DNA of 64,000 nucleotides. It comes from Bathymodiolus brooksi (lineage: Eukaryota; Mollusca; Bivalvia; Mytilida; Modiolidae). Positions 20,037 through 33,100 of this stretch are shown piece after piece (position 1 is the first letter of the stretch; every line of letters begins with the position of its first letter). A program made the position numbers and the translations under genes. Location: contig OY804585.1 in assembly GCA_963680875.1 (NCBI GenBank), positions 42,515,414-42,579,413 of the forward strand, read 5' to 3'. Under the pieces are notes generated by a model. That model saw only the letters and a list, made by a program, of their open reading frames with translations, made no database searches and was not told the origin of the DNA.

Positions 20037-20041
<5 letters not shown>
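19701..20041. other. No feature recognised
   Basis: AT-rich intergenic sequence. Confidence 0.45.

Positions 20042-20076
<35 letters not shown>
20042..20076. repeat. (GA)n microsatellite
   Basis: About 17 GA dinucleotides without interruption. Confidence 0.97.
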
Positions 20077-20079
<3 letters not shown>

Positions 20080-20483
20080 TTGGTAGTGGTGTGTAGTTGT
20101 TCTCTTGGTGAACCAGTTAGATACCCAAGAAACCTTTCAGACCTTTTTATATATTCAAACACCTACTTGAAAATAATTTCGTTCTGTTGGTTTGAGATTG
20201 TAGGATTACCACAAGTCAAAAGTTTGAGTCTAAAATACAATCATTAGCTAAGATTGTGAAACAATTTATATATCTTATATTTGTGTATTTGGAATATAAA
20301 TCGAAGTATTTCATTAATATATATAGTTGTGTTGTTTTTATATTTAGTTGCTATTTATTGACTTACTAACAACCTTATAATATATTGGCCAGTACATCCC
20401 ACCCTGGGCTGATTCACAACTGTAACAGGTATACGCTCTGATTGTATAACAACTATAATAACATCTAAGCCCATATAAGTGAG

Positions 20484-20766
20484 TGATTGTTTAACACCAA
20501 ATGAACAATTTTTCAGCTATTCCATTCAATGAGATGATAAAAATGTCCTCTTTATGCTAGACTAACATGCTGGATCACTGAAACAACAGTTCACTCGTAC
20601 ACAATATTCTGATTCCGAGCCAACCAGTCTTTGTTCTTTCTCCATTAATGTTCGTGCTTAGCAGAGAAGCATCCAATACCAATTTTACAGATTTGGTTTG
20701 ACCCGAAAGGGGCTTGAACCCACCATATACAACACTTGAGGCGAGCATTCTAACCATTACTATGTG
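20484..20766 (-). mobile_element. SINE family B
   Basis: tRNA-like head on the minus strand (GGTTAGAATGCTCGCCTCAA and a GGGTTCAAGCCC B box), then a body ending in GTTTAACACC-like sequence. Relatives lie at 21241-21465 and 23500-23702, all close to the PGP terminal exons. Confidence 0.7.
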
Positions 20767-20975
20767 CTCATTGGAAGTATATTTAATTAAGCATAACAAG
20801 ATTCATAGAAATATTTTTATATTAAATATATAACAATTCATTATACAGATACTGGTGTCATATGGTATTTAGAACCCCTGAAAATTTTATCCCTGGATCA
20901 ATATACCATGGAGTTCAAAATACCACATGACACTGGTAATAATGAAAATGAAAAATGTTCTAAGACTACTATTTC

Positions 20976-21168
20976 CTATATAAATTGTTGTATAAATGTT
21001 CCAAAATCTCCCAACTTATCACAATAATATTTTGGCAAATTTAATTTGGTTTCATCAGTTTCTGCGGAGCTTTCAAGTTGTTGTAATCTTTTGAAAGTCA
21101 TATCACCGGTAAAAACGAGCAACGATTCCATTCCACACACTCCAGCCATGTGTATATCTGTATCACAT
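20976..21168 (-). CDS. PGP: PGP terminal exon 8b (distal duplicate)
   Basis: Codes [20 protein letters not shown], then [19 protein letters not shown] and [17 protein letters not shown] with a stop. Acceptor ATTACAG, same phase as 8a. It makes motif IV GDRCDTD, closer to the family norm. It could be an alternative terminal exon or the remnant of a tandem gene copy; no other exons of a second copy are present between 21.2 and 23.1 kb. Confidence 0.9.
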
Positions 21169-24100
21169 CTGTAATGCATTTATAATACAATTTAGTCAGC
21201 TTTTTTGAATACGATCACAAGATACAAAGGGTTAGGAACAGTGTCGGTGGTGTAATGGTTAGCATGCTTGCCTCAAGTGTTGTAGGTCGTGAGTTCAAGG
21301 TTCTGTGGGGTTAAACTAAAGACTATAACATTAGTATTTGTTGTTTCTTTGCTAAGCATGCAACATTAAGGAGTAAAAAATGACTGGTTGGTTCAGAATC
21401 AGGATAATGAGTCAGAGTGGAGTGACATGTCTACCTGCGGAATGTTGTTTCAGTGGCTTTAAAAATGTTTTCAATCTAGACCCAACTATGTACATTTCCA
21501 ATTGGCAATACAAATTCTATTATATTCTATCAAATTTGGTCATAGAGCAATTTGGAGCTTTTTTAACATGTCAAAATTAGGTTTCTCGACGGTCCAAGAC
21601 TATTCCAATGGTCTTATTTGTCTTTATAGACAAACCGAGTTGTCTAGTACCCAGTGTGATGTAGAGTTATTCTACACAATGAAGGAAGAATGCAGAAATT
21701 CAGTATTTTATGAATTTCCTAATTTCTAAGACATCAGGCAGATGAAGATTTCGAGATTATTATTTTTAAATCGGTAGCTAAACAGCCACACAATAAATGG
21801 TTAGTTTTCAAATCGCATAACTTTCTCTCAGCTTAAAAAAACTGTAGTTTCTTGGCTGTCTAACAAATAAAAATTGAAGTTGTTTGGCTGTTAGTAAATC
21901 CTCGTCAAATAAATAATTTGATTTGATTTTTGGTGTTTTAATGCCACTTTCAGCAGTATTTCAGCTACATCATGGTGACCAATTTTAGTGGTGGAAGAAG
22001 CCAGAGTACCCGGAGAGAACCACCGACCATGGGCAAGCAACTGGTAAACTTTATCACTTGCGGCTGCGAGTTGAGTGCACCCTTTTTTGTAATATACAAA
22101 GCCGGGCACAAACCCACACCGTATTGGTGATAGGCTTGTATGAGTTGTTAGGTAATCCAACTACCTAACTCATTGAGCCACCCGGGCCCGTTGTCTGTTA
22201 GTAATCTTCGTCAAATAAATAAAGAATTAAATAAACATAAAAATCTACTATATTCCTGATTCTACATTTTTTCAAGCATAACAGTACATAAAAATAGAAC
22301 AGTCGAAAGTGGCTATGATGAAGTACAGTCATCCCGGGTCAAAAGTTTTTCCACACTAAGATGTTAACCTATATTTCATATAAAAACAAATTTTTTGAAA
22401 ATAAGTGGTTTTATATGAAATATTGAACAGATTTATCATGTATGGGAGGGGTATTTGCGAAACATACCAGTCGAGAGACGAAAAATTTCCCACGCCAAAA
22501 GGCGTTTTCGCAAATACCATGGCACAGAGGAAAAAAAGTTAAATCCTCATGCAAATACCCCGGCAGCGGTAAAAATGAACGAAATTAATCCTAAATATGA
22601 AAATACACCGGCTATTAACCAATCAAAATGTATGATACTTATATAAGGTGTAATTAATTGGAAAATATCATAGTGCAGAAAGACTTTTGACTCGTGAATG
22701 TAGAAGGTATTTGGACAGATTATTTTACATTGAAATACGGTAATATGATTTTCCCTTATAAGTCATTACAAATGGTCCAAATTGTTACTTCTAGTTCCAC
22801 AAGGAAACAATTTTTTTTTACTTTGAGATACTTAGTAACACATTTCGACTGTATATAAATAAATTAACAATAATGCACTATTCTATTTACCAAGTGAATA
22901 TAACATTCTATTTAAATACATTGTGTAAAAAAATGTGAAAACAAAAAAAGTAAATATGATCTAATAATAAAAAATATCTAAAACTTTTTTGACTTTGAGA
23001 TAACACGTTTCAACTGTATATAAATAAATTAACAATATGCACTATTTTATTTACCAAGTAGAAATAACATTCCATTAAATACAAAGCTTAAAAAATGTAA
23101 AAACTAATTAAAAATGTATACCGGGTGGTATATGATCTACAGGTAATAATAAAAAAAAATCCTAAAAACTGACGAAAAAGTCACTAAGATATGAATTCTC
23201 CAAATTCTTTGAGATCATTACAGTAATAGTCAGGTATATTAAACTTGTCATCAGGACCAGAACGTTTCTTATATCTTTCAACATCTTCTAAATTCGATAC
23301 CCCAGTCAAGACGAGAAGACTTGCCATAGCACATTTCTGTGCTACAAAAATATCTGTGTGACAGCTGAAAGATGCAAAAACATGTACAGTAAAAATACTA
23401 ATATGGACACACAATGATGTCTCCCCTGTCCCTGTTCCTGTCTAGTTGATTAAGCTTGGTTATGACCAACGCTCATAGTTGAATTTTTATAGTGGTAGCT
23501 CACTGAAACAACAGTCCATGGGTACACATGTCATTCCACTGAGACACATTACCCTGATTCCGAACCAACCAGTCGTTGCCCTTGCTCAATAATGCTGTGT
23601 GTTTAGCAGGGAAGGAACAATTTCAAATTTTTGAGTATTTTGTTTGATCCAACTGGGGTTCGAACCAGAGATCTACCACACTCGAGGTAAGCACACTGAT
23701 GCAGTCTTCAATATAAAGGAAAATGAATTCAGAGACCATGTTATCATTTTGTAACTTATTTAAATAACATTGATGAAAGTACTGTCAATCCTGGTTGTGT
23801 GCAAGTCAAAGGGAACAATTGTTTTACTTCAAAATTGGAGAGTATTCCAGATATCCGGGACAAGTTACATGTACGAAGATAAGTGGAATAAACTGACCAA
23901 TTTTTAATTTGAGTTATCCAAGGACAGAGATCCTTGCAGTAGGATAAATTTTCTATGAGTCCCAACTAAAAAGTCATGAGTCCCACTAGTGCATTCTTTG
24001 TACTTTTAATAAAAAATGATGAGTCCCAAATACAAGTGAAGAGTCCAAGACTCACCTAGATGAGTAACAGAGTCCAAGACTCACCTAGACGAGTAACAAG

Positions 24101-27100
24101 AGTTCAAGACTCACCTAGATGAGTATCAAAAGTCCAAGACTCACCTAGATGAGTAACAAGAGTCCAAGACTCACCTAGATGAGTAACAGAGTCCAAGACT
24201 CACCTAGAGGAGTAACAGAGTCCAAGACTCACCTAGACGAGTAACAAGTATCCAAGACTCACCTAGACGAGTAACAAGAGTCCAAGACTCACCTAGACGA
24301 GTATCAAAAGTCCAAAACTCACCTACATGTAGACGAGTATCAAAAGTCCAAGACTCGCCTAGACGAGTAACAAAAGTCCAAGACTCACCTAGACAAGTAA
24401 CAGAGTCCAAGACTCACCTAGATGAGTAACAAGAGTCCAAGACTCACCTAGACGAGTAACAGAGTCCAAGACTCACCTAGAGGAGTAACAGAGTCCAAGA
24501 CTCACCTAGACGAGTAACAAGTATCCAAGACTCACCTAGACGAGTAACAAGAGTCCAAGACTCACCTAGACGAGTATCAAAAGTCCAAAACTCACCTACA
24601 TGTAGACGAGTATCAAAAGTCCAAGACTCGCCTAGACGAGTAACAAAAGTCCAAGACTCACCTAGACAAGTAACAGAGTCCAAGACTCACCTAGACGAGT
24701 AACAGAGTCCAAGACTCACCTAGACGAGTAACAAAAATCCAAGACTCACCTAGACGAGTATCAAAAGTCCAAGACTCACCTAGACGAGTAACAAGTATCC
24801 AAGACTCACCTAGACGAGTAACAAGAGTCCAAGACTCACCTAGACGAGTAACAAGTAACTTTGCAGGGAAATGACTTCGTCAAGTTTGTGATAACAAGGT
24901 TTGACTGTATTACAAAAAAGCCAGGACCTGAATTTCACTGTTATATGTTGGAATTGTTGACCATTAATGTTTAAACTTTCTCTTCATCATATTAAGGTAT
25001 CTGATTTTTGCTTCCATTGCTATTCAGAATATACTTGCACACACAGGGATACTTGTAGCAATTTATATTGATGAGTCCAGAAGACATTTCCGAAAATTTT
25101 GGTGAGTCCCACAATTGTAAAACACTAAAATTTGATAACTATGACGAGTCCCAACTGAAAATGGTCAGTCCATGACTCATCTACACAAGTTCCAAAGATC
25201 TCTCATTCTCTGACATAATATTTAAGAAATGTTCAAGAAATCGAGATATAGATAATGTTTAGAAGAAAGCATATGGATTTAACTTGATCAAGAGGCATCA
25301 ATTTTAATATAGATTCCAATTCAAAGTGTGTTATAAGAGTGGTTGCCATGTCTGTCATGGTACAGAACGAGATAACAGACACTGTTGTTCTACCATCTAT
25401 AAAAAGTATCTCAATCTTTTGTCCATATTCCATCTACAATTTTACCACTGTAAATTATACTAACCTATCACCGACCATCATACACCTTGAAGGGTCAAGA
25501 TTATGTTTCTTTTTGAGAAGGTCAAACATCACAGAATTTGGTTTTCCAACAATTATTGGCTCTTTTCTGGATGGAATTTTTATGGATCCAACGATAGCTC
25601 CTGTACCTGTTGGCAAGATTAAAATAGTCAGATTATCGGCATTTATATACAGATGTGCAGTTGGAATGGGTAGACTTTTTAAGCTTTCAAATTTAAATGT
25701 ATATGACTGGGTCTTAAATTTTCCACTTCGATATGTCAATGGGTGGGGATATTCAAGATACAACATATAAATGGGTCATATTTCTACAAACCCATGCAGC
25801 TTCTTGATCGCCAAGACAAATTCTTCAATACCCGTAATATATGTTCTAATTTAATATGATAAGGTACAAAGTTCATCTATACATGTTTATTTTAGAATTT
25901 AGTCTAATATACATGTATGAAAGGATCAACATTAGCTGAATAATATTTGAGTACAGTTTTCGTAATTCGAAGATAAGAATGGCTATGATTTTCTTGCTGA
26001 GGGAATATGTCGTATACAATTTGTATGAATAGGGGGCGTTTTCAAACTCCAGCGACAACACAGGTAAATGTGTATGACTTACTGCCACAGTATCCCTCGT
26101 TACAGGTAAATCTTACCTGGTACACATATATCTCCAGACACAGGTAAATGTGTATCTTCATTTGTTGCTACAAACAATGTACCATTTAGTCTCGCATAAC
26201 TAGCTGCCTTTGTTATCTTCATGTAACTTATGTGAGGGTCAAATCCTACCAGAACACATTCAACCTAAAATACAAACCCATATAATCATTAATGACCAGA
26301 ACACATTCAACCTAAAATACAAACCCATATAATCATTATTGACCAGAACACATTCAACCTAAAATACAAACCCATATAATCATTAATGACCAGAACACAT
26401 TCAACCTAAAATACAAACCCATATAATCATTAATGACCAGAACACATTCAACCCAAAAATACAAACCCATATAATCATTAATGACCAGAACACATTCAAC
26501 CTAAAATACAAACCCATATAATCATTAATGACCAGAACACATTCAACCTAAAAATACAAACCCATATAATCATTAATGACCAGAACACATTCAACCTAAA
26601 ATACAAACCCATATAATCATTAATGACCAGAACACATTCAACCTAATATACAAACCCATATAATCATTAATGACCAGAACACATTCAACCTAAAATACAA
26701 ACCCATATAATCATTAATGACCAGAACACATTCAACCTAATATACAAACCCATATAATCATTAATGACCAGAACACATTCAACCTAAAATACAAACCCAT
26801 ATAATCATTAATGACCAGAACACATTCAACCTAAAATACAAACCCATATAATCATTAATGACCAGAACACATTCAACCTACAATACAAACCCATATAATC
26901 ATTAATGACCAGAACACATTCAACCTAAAATACAAACCCATATAATCATTAATGACCAGAACACATTCAACCTAAAATACAAACCCATATAATCATTAAT
27001 GACCAGAACACATTCAACCTACAATACAAACCCATATAATCATTAATGACCAGAACACATTCAACCTAAAATACAAACCCATATAATCATTAATGACCAG

Positions 27101-30100
27101 AACACATTCAACCTAAAAATACAAACCCATATAATCATTAATGACCAGAACACATTCAACCTAAAATACAAACCCATATAATCATTAATGACCAGAACAC
27201 ATTCAACCTAAAATACAAACCCATATAATCATTAATAACCAGAACACATTCAACCTACAATACAAACCCATATAATCATTAATGACCAGAACACATTCAA
27301 CCTAAAATACAAACCCATATAATCATTAATGACCAGAACACATTCAACCTAAAATACAAACCCATATAATCATTAATGACCAGAACACATTCAACCTACA
27401 ATACAAACCCATATAATCATTAATGACCAGAACACATTCAACCTAAAATACAAACCCATATAATCATTAATGACCAGAACACATTCAACCTAAAAATACA
27501 AACCCATATAATCATTAATGACCAGAACACATTCAACCTAAAATACAAACCCATATAATCATTAATGACCAGAACACATTCAACCTAAAAATACAAACCC
27601 ATATAATCATTAATGTCCAGAACACATTCAACCTAAAATACAAACCCATATAATCATTAATGACCAGAACACATTCAACCTAAAAATACAAACCCATATA
27701 ATCATTAATGTCCAGAACACATTCAACCTAAAAATACAAACCCATATAATCATTAATGACCAGAACACATTCAACCTAAAATACAAACCCATATAATCAT
27801 TAATGACCAGAACACATTCAACCTAAAAATACAAACCCATATAATCATTAATGACCAGAACACATTCAACCTAAAATACAAACCCATATAATCATTAATG
27901 TCCAGAACACATTCAACCTAAAATACAAACCCATATAATCATTAATGACCAGAACACATTCAACCTAAAATACAAACCCATATAATCATTAATGACCAGA
28001 ACACATTCAACCTAAAAATACAAACCCATATAATCATTAATGACCAGAACACATTCAACCTAAAATACAAACCCATATAATCATTAATGACCAGAACACA
28101 TTCAACCTAAAAATACAAACCCATATAATCATTAATGTCCAGAACACATTCAACCTAAAATACAAACCCATATAATCATTAATGACCAGAACACATTCAA
28201 CCTAAAAATACAAACCCATATAATCATTAATGTCCAGAACACATTCAACCTAAAATACAAACCCATATAATCATTAATGACCAGAACACATTCAACCTAA
28301 AATACAAACCCATATAATCATTAATGACCAGAACACATTCAACCTAAAATACAAACCCATATAATCATTAATGACCAGAACACATTCAACCTAAAAATAC
28401 AAACCCATATAATCATTAATGACCAGAACACATTCAACCTAAAATACAAACCCATATAATCATTAATGACCAGAACACATTCAACCTAAAAATACAAACC
28501 CATATAATCATTAATGACCAGAACACATTCAACCTAAAATACAAACCCATATAATCATTAATGACCAGAACACATTCAACCTAAAAATACAAACCCATAT
28601 AATCATTAATGTCCAGAACACATTCAACCTAAAATACAAACCCATATAATCATTAATGACCAGAACACATTCAACCTAAAAATACAAACCCATATAATCA
28701 TTAATGTCCAGAACACATTCAACCTAAAAATACAAACCCATATAATCATTAATGACCAGAACACATTCAACCTAAAATACAAACCCATATAATCATTAAT
28801 GACCAGAACACATTCAACCTAAAAATACAAACCCATATAATCATTAATGACCAGAACACATTCAACCTAAAATACAAACCCATATAATCATTAATGTCCA
28901 GAACACATTCAACCTAAAATACAAACCCATATAATCATTAATGACCAGAACACATTCAACCTAAAATACAAACCCATATAATCATTAATGACCAGAACAC
29001 ATTCAACCTAAAAATACAAACCCATATAATCATTAATGACCAGAACACATTCAACCTAAAATACAAACCCATATAATCATTAATGACCAGAACACATTCA
29101 ACCTAAAAATACAAACCCATATAATCATTAATGTCCAGAACACATTCAACCTAAAATACAAACCCATATAATCATTAATGACCAGAACACATTCAACCTA
29201 AAAATACAAACCCATATAATCATTAATGTCCAGAACACATTCAACCTAAAATACAAACCCATATAATCATTAATGACCAGAACACATTCAACCTAAAATA
29301 CAAACCCATATAATCATTAATGACCAGAACACATTCAACCTAAAATACAAACCCATATAATCATTAATGACCAGAACACATTCAACCTAAAAATACAAAC
29401 CCATATAATCATTAATGACCAGAACACATTCAACCTAAAATACAAACCCATATAATCATTAATGTCCAGAACACATTCAACCTAAAATACAAACCCATAT
29501 AATCATTAATGTCCAGAACACATTCAACCTAAAATACAAACCCATATAATCATTAATGACCAGAACACATTCAACCTAAAAATACAAACCCATATAATCA
29601 TTAATGTCCAGAACACATTCAACCTAAAATACAAACCCATATAATCATTAATGACCAGAACACATTCAACCTAAAAATACAAACCCATATAATCATTAAT
29701 GTCCAGAACACATTCAACCTAAAATACAAACCCATATAATCATTAATGTCCAGAACACATTCAACCTAAAATACAAACCCATATAATCATTAATGACCAG
29801 AACACATTCAACCTAAAATACAAACCCATATAATCATTATTGACCAGAACACATTCAACCTACAATACAAACCCATATAATCATTAATGACCAGAACACA
29901 TTCAACCTAAAAATACAAACCCATATAATCATTAATGACCAGAACACATTCAACCTAAAAATACAAACCCATATAATCATTAATGACCAGAACACATTCA
30001 ACCTAAAAATACAAACCCATATAATCATTAATGACCAGAACACATTCAACCTAAAATACAAACCCATATAATCATTAATGACCAGAACACATTCAACCTA

Positions 30101-33100
30101 AAATACAAACCCATATAATCATTAATGACATAAAGATCTAGTTTAGTGTGTAAGAGTCACACACGACACATTTCTAGAATGAAAGGAATTCCATTTTGAA
30201 GTTGAAAATTAGGCGTGCCAAGTTATAGCAAACGAAAATATTACTCTTGGAAAAAATCATTATCTGAAATCTTTTTGAAATGTACCGGTATAATGATAAC
30301 TTTTCTCACATTACTAAATAGAGTGAGTGATTGTTGTTTATCACCAAGTGGACAATTTTTCAGCTATTATAATGGTGAGAACAAGTTATATGTTTTGATG
30401 AGATGATAATGATGTTCACTTTGTACTACACCAATACACTTAGTTGGATTTCAATAGTGCTAAGAAATGTTCCAAATGAGCATATGATTTTTAAAATTTG
30501 AGAACATCCATTTGTGATAATAGAAAATTAGGAGTTAAAACTGTAATGGTTGCCATTAATATTAACCAATGACAACAATACTAAGCACAACTCTGTCAAA
30601 CTTCAATCACAGATATGACAACAGAAGCTGATCGAATACTTGGGATACATTTTTCTATTATAACTACATTTGTACTATCCAATTTTAGAAACCAAGTTAT
30701 AAAAACTGTAAATTAAACAAAGTAAAACCTGCTTTAGTGACCACCTCTATTAAGCAATCACTTGTATTGTGTGACCTTTTAGTAATTTCTATTTCTCTTT
30801 GCAGTGCATTTCATAATAAATAAACCTGTATTAAGTGACCACCTGCTTTTTCAATGTTCCTTTTGGAGGTCTCATATGACATGTTTTATGAAATATATGT
30901 TTATATAAGCAGAAATTGTCAGCAGGGGTCATAGGTAATAGTTTCTCCCGATTTTAAACAACAAGATTGAGGATATCACAACAAATTGATTGGGTAATAG
31001 GATTATTGGCGTTCATCGTTACCTTCAGTAATTTTTCAACTTTATCATGACTACCAGATTAAAACTGACTGGTGAAACCCCATGCCTTTATTGTTGGGTA
31101 TCTGGATATATTAACACCTGAAGTGGGTATCTGGGAGTTAGGTTTGACGTCAGAAGTGGATGAACTCAACCACACCGCGACCAAAACCATTTAGATAATT
31201 AATTAGGGATGGTTAGAAAATAAAATGACTGAAGATCAATGAAAATAGCTGAAACCATCTACACTTCTTTTCAAATGGTCCATTTAACCTGTTCTGACTG
31301 TCCTACAATTTTTCAGAATTTCTTTTTCACAGAAGAATAGCTGAAATCAGTTAAATAACTGACAAAACTAGAGAAAGTTGATCTGGTGATCACAGATACC
31401 CCGGCATTCCAAATTTTGAATGAGGTAATGAAAGGAATGAAACATGTTGTGATTTATCTTACAACTTATTCATTTCATGGCCATCAAAAATTTACAAATT
31501 CTTGTAATTGACAATGTAGTAAACTTTCTATTACTTGCCAAATTAATTTAAATCAGATTACCTGTAATCATTTCCTTTTTTCTTTCACTATTTACATCAA
31601 AACACTGATTATAAGACATATGATGGAAACACACTTGTAATGAAGGAATGCTGTCAGAGAAAAGTGAACTGGTGTAACAATTACTTATGAACGGTAAATG
31701 TGAAATACACCATAGTCAAACTTAACCTGTATTTTATGGTATACAGCATTGTGTTAAAGTTTGAAAAGATTTGGTTGAGCGGTACTTTAAATATCATTCG
31801 GAAACCTAAAAAGTCCATATTTTCTAAGAGAAAAAGGGCCATAACTCAGGTATTTAATGGTCCACAGCATTGTGTTAAAGTTTGAACAGATTTGGTTGAG
31901 CCATACTTTAAATATCATCCGGAAACCTAAAAAGTTCCTATTTTCTAAGAGAAAAAGGGCCATAACTCATGAACGGTAAATGTGAAATACACCGTAATCA
32001 AACTTAACCTGTATTTTATGGTACACAGCAATGTGTGAAAGTTTGAAAATATTTGGTTGAGCGGTATTTTAATTTTTATCCGGAAACCAAAAGTGTGACG
32101 GACGGACGAACGGACATGAGGATCCCTATATACCCCCAACTCTCGTCGAGTGGGGATATAAAAATCATCCCTGCAGACTAAAATTGACTGGTGAAACCCC
32201 ACCCCTTTATTGTTAGGTATTTAGAAATATTAACCCCTGTATATATATCTGGGCGTCAGAAGTGGATGACCTCAACCACTTTGCGACCCAGACCATTTAG
32301 ATAATTAAAGAGATTAGTAGATTGATTTACCTCTGGGTCTAATTTGACAGACTTTGGTAGGTCTGCCTGTTCATGTGTCCCTGGCACTACATCTGGCTAA
32401 AAATAAAAATAAATGATAGAAAACTGATAGAAAACTTCAAAAATGTTACAACAAGATGTTGCACGCTACGTCGTGCTAAGAATACCCCCACTCGTTCATT
32501 TGTGTCAAATTTGTATAATCTAAGTCGCGCGGTAAACAGGAAGTCGATGTGCGGTAAACCTGGAAAGGGGAGACACGGTACAATTCACCATGCAAAAGCC
32601 ATATATCAAATATAATATCATTTCTTCCAGTAGAAGCTGAAATATCTTTTACAAAAGTTTTTATTACGGCAAACATGAAAAATACTAAGTCGCACTGTAA
32701 ACAGGAAGTAGATATGCGGTAAACCTGGAAAGGGGAGACACGTGTACAAGTCACCATGCCAAAGCCATATATCAAATATAAAATCACTTCTTCCAGTAGA
32801 AGCTGAGATATCTGTTATGAAAATTTTCATTACGGCAAACATGAAAAATTCTAAATCACACGGTAAACAGGAAGTAGATGTGCAGTAAACCTGGAAAGGG
32901 GAGACATGGTACAAGTCACCATGCCAAAGCCACATATCAAATATACAATCATTTCTTCCAGTAGAAGCTGAGATATCTGCTACGAAAGTTTTCATTACGG
33001 CAAACATGAAAAATTCTAAGTCGCACGGTAAACAGGAAGTAGATGTGCGGTAAGCCTGGAAAGGGGAGACACGGTACAAGTCACTATGCCAAAGTCATGT

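Noticed and set aside
25060..25110. Hammerhead ribozyme at TTGATGAGTCC...CGAAAA
   Set aside because: No complementary stem II can be formed between the two core boxes. It is a stray copy of the GAGTCC motif of the nearby array.
29855..30067. Minus-strand ORF of repeated [16 protein letters not shown]
   Set aside because: A run of 48-bp units in the junction array. Its frame differs from the PGP exon 6 frame.
24028..30128. CRISPR-like arrays
   Set aside because: Units are directly contiguous, with no unique spacers and no cas genes. These are minisatellites in a eukaryotic intron.
32476..33079. Minus-strand ORFs with repeated [20 protein letters not shown]
   Set aside because: Shadows of the ~165-bp core of the second pearl-like family.
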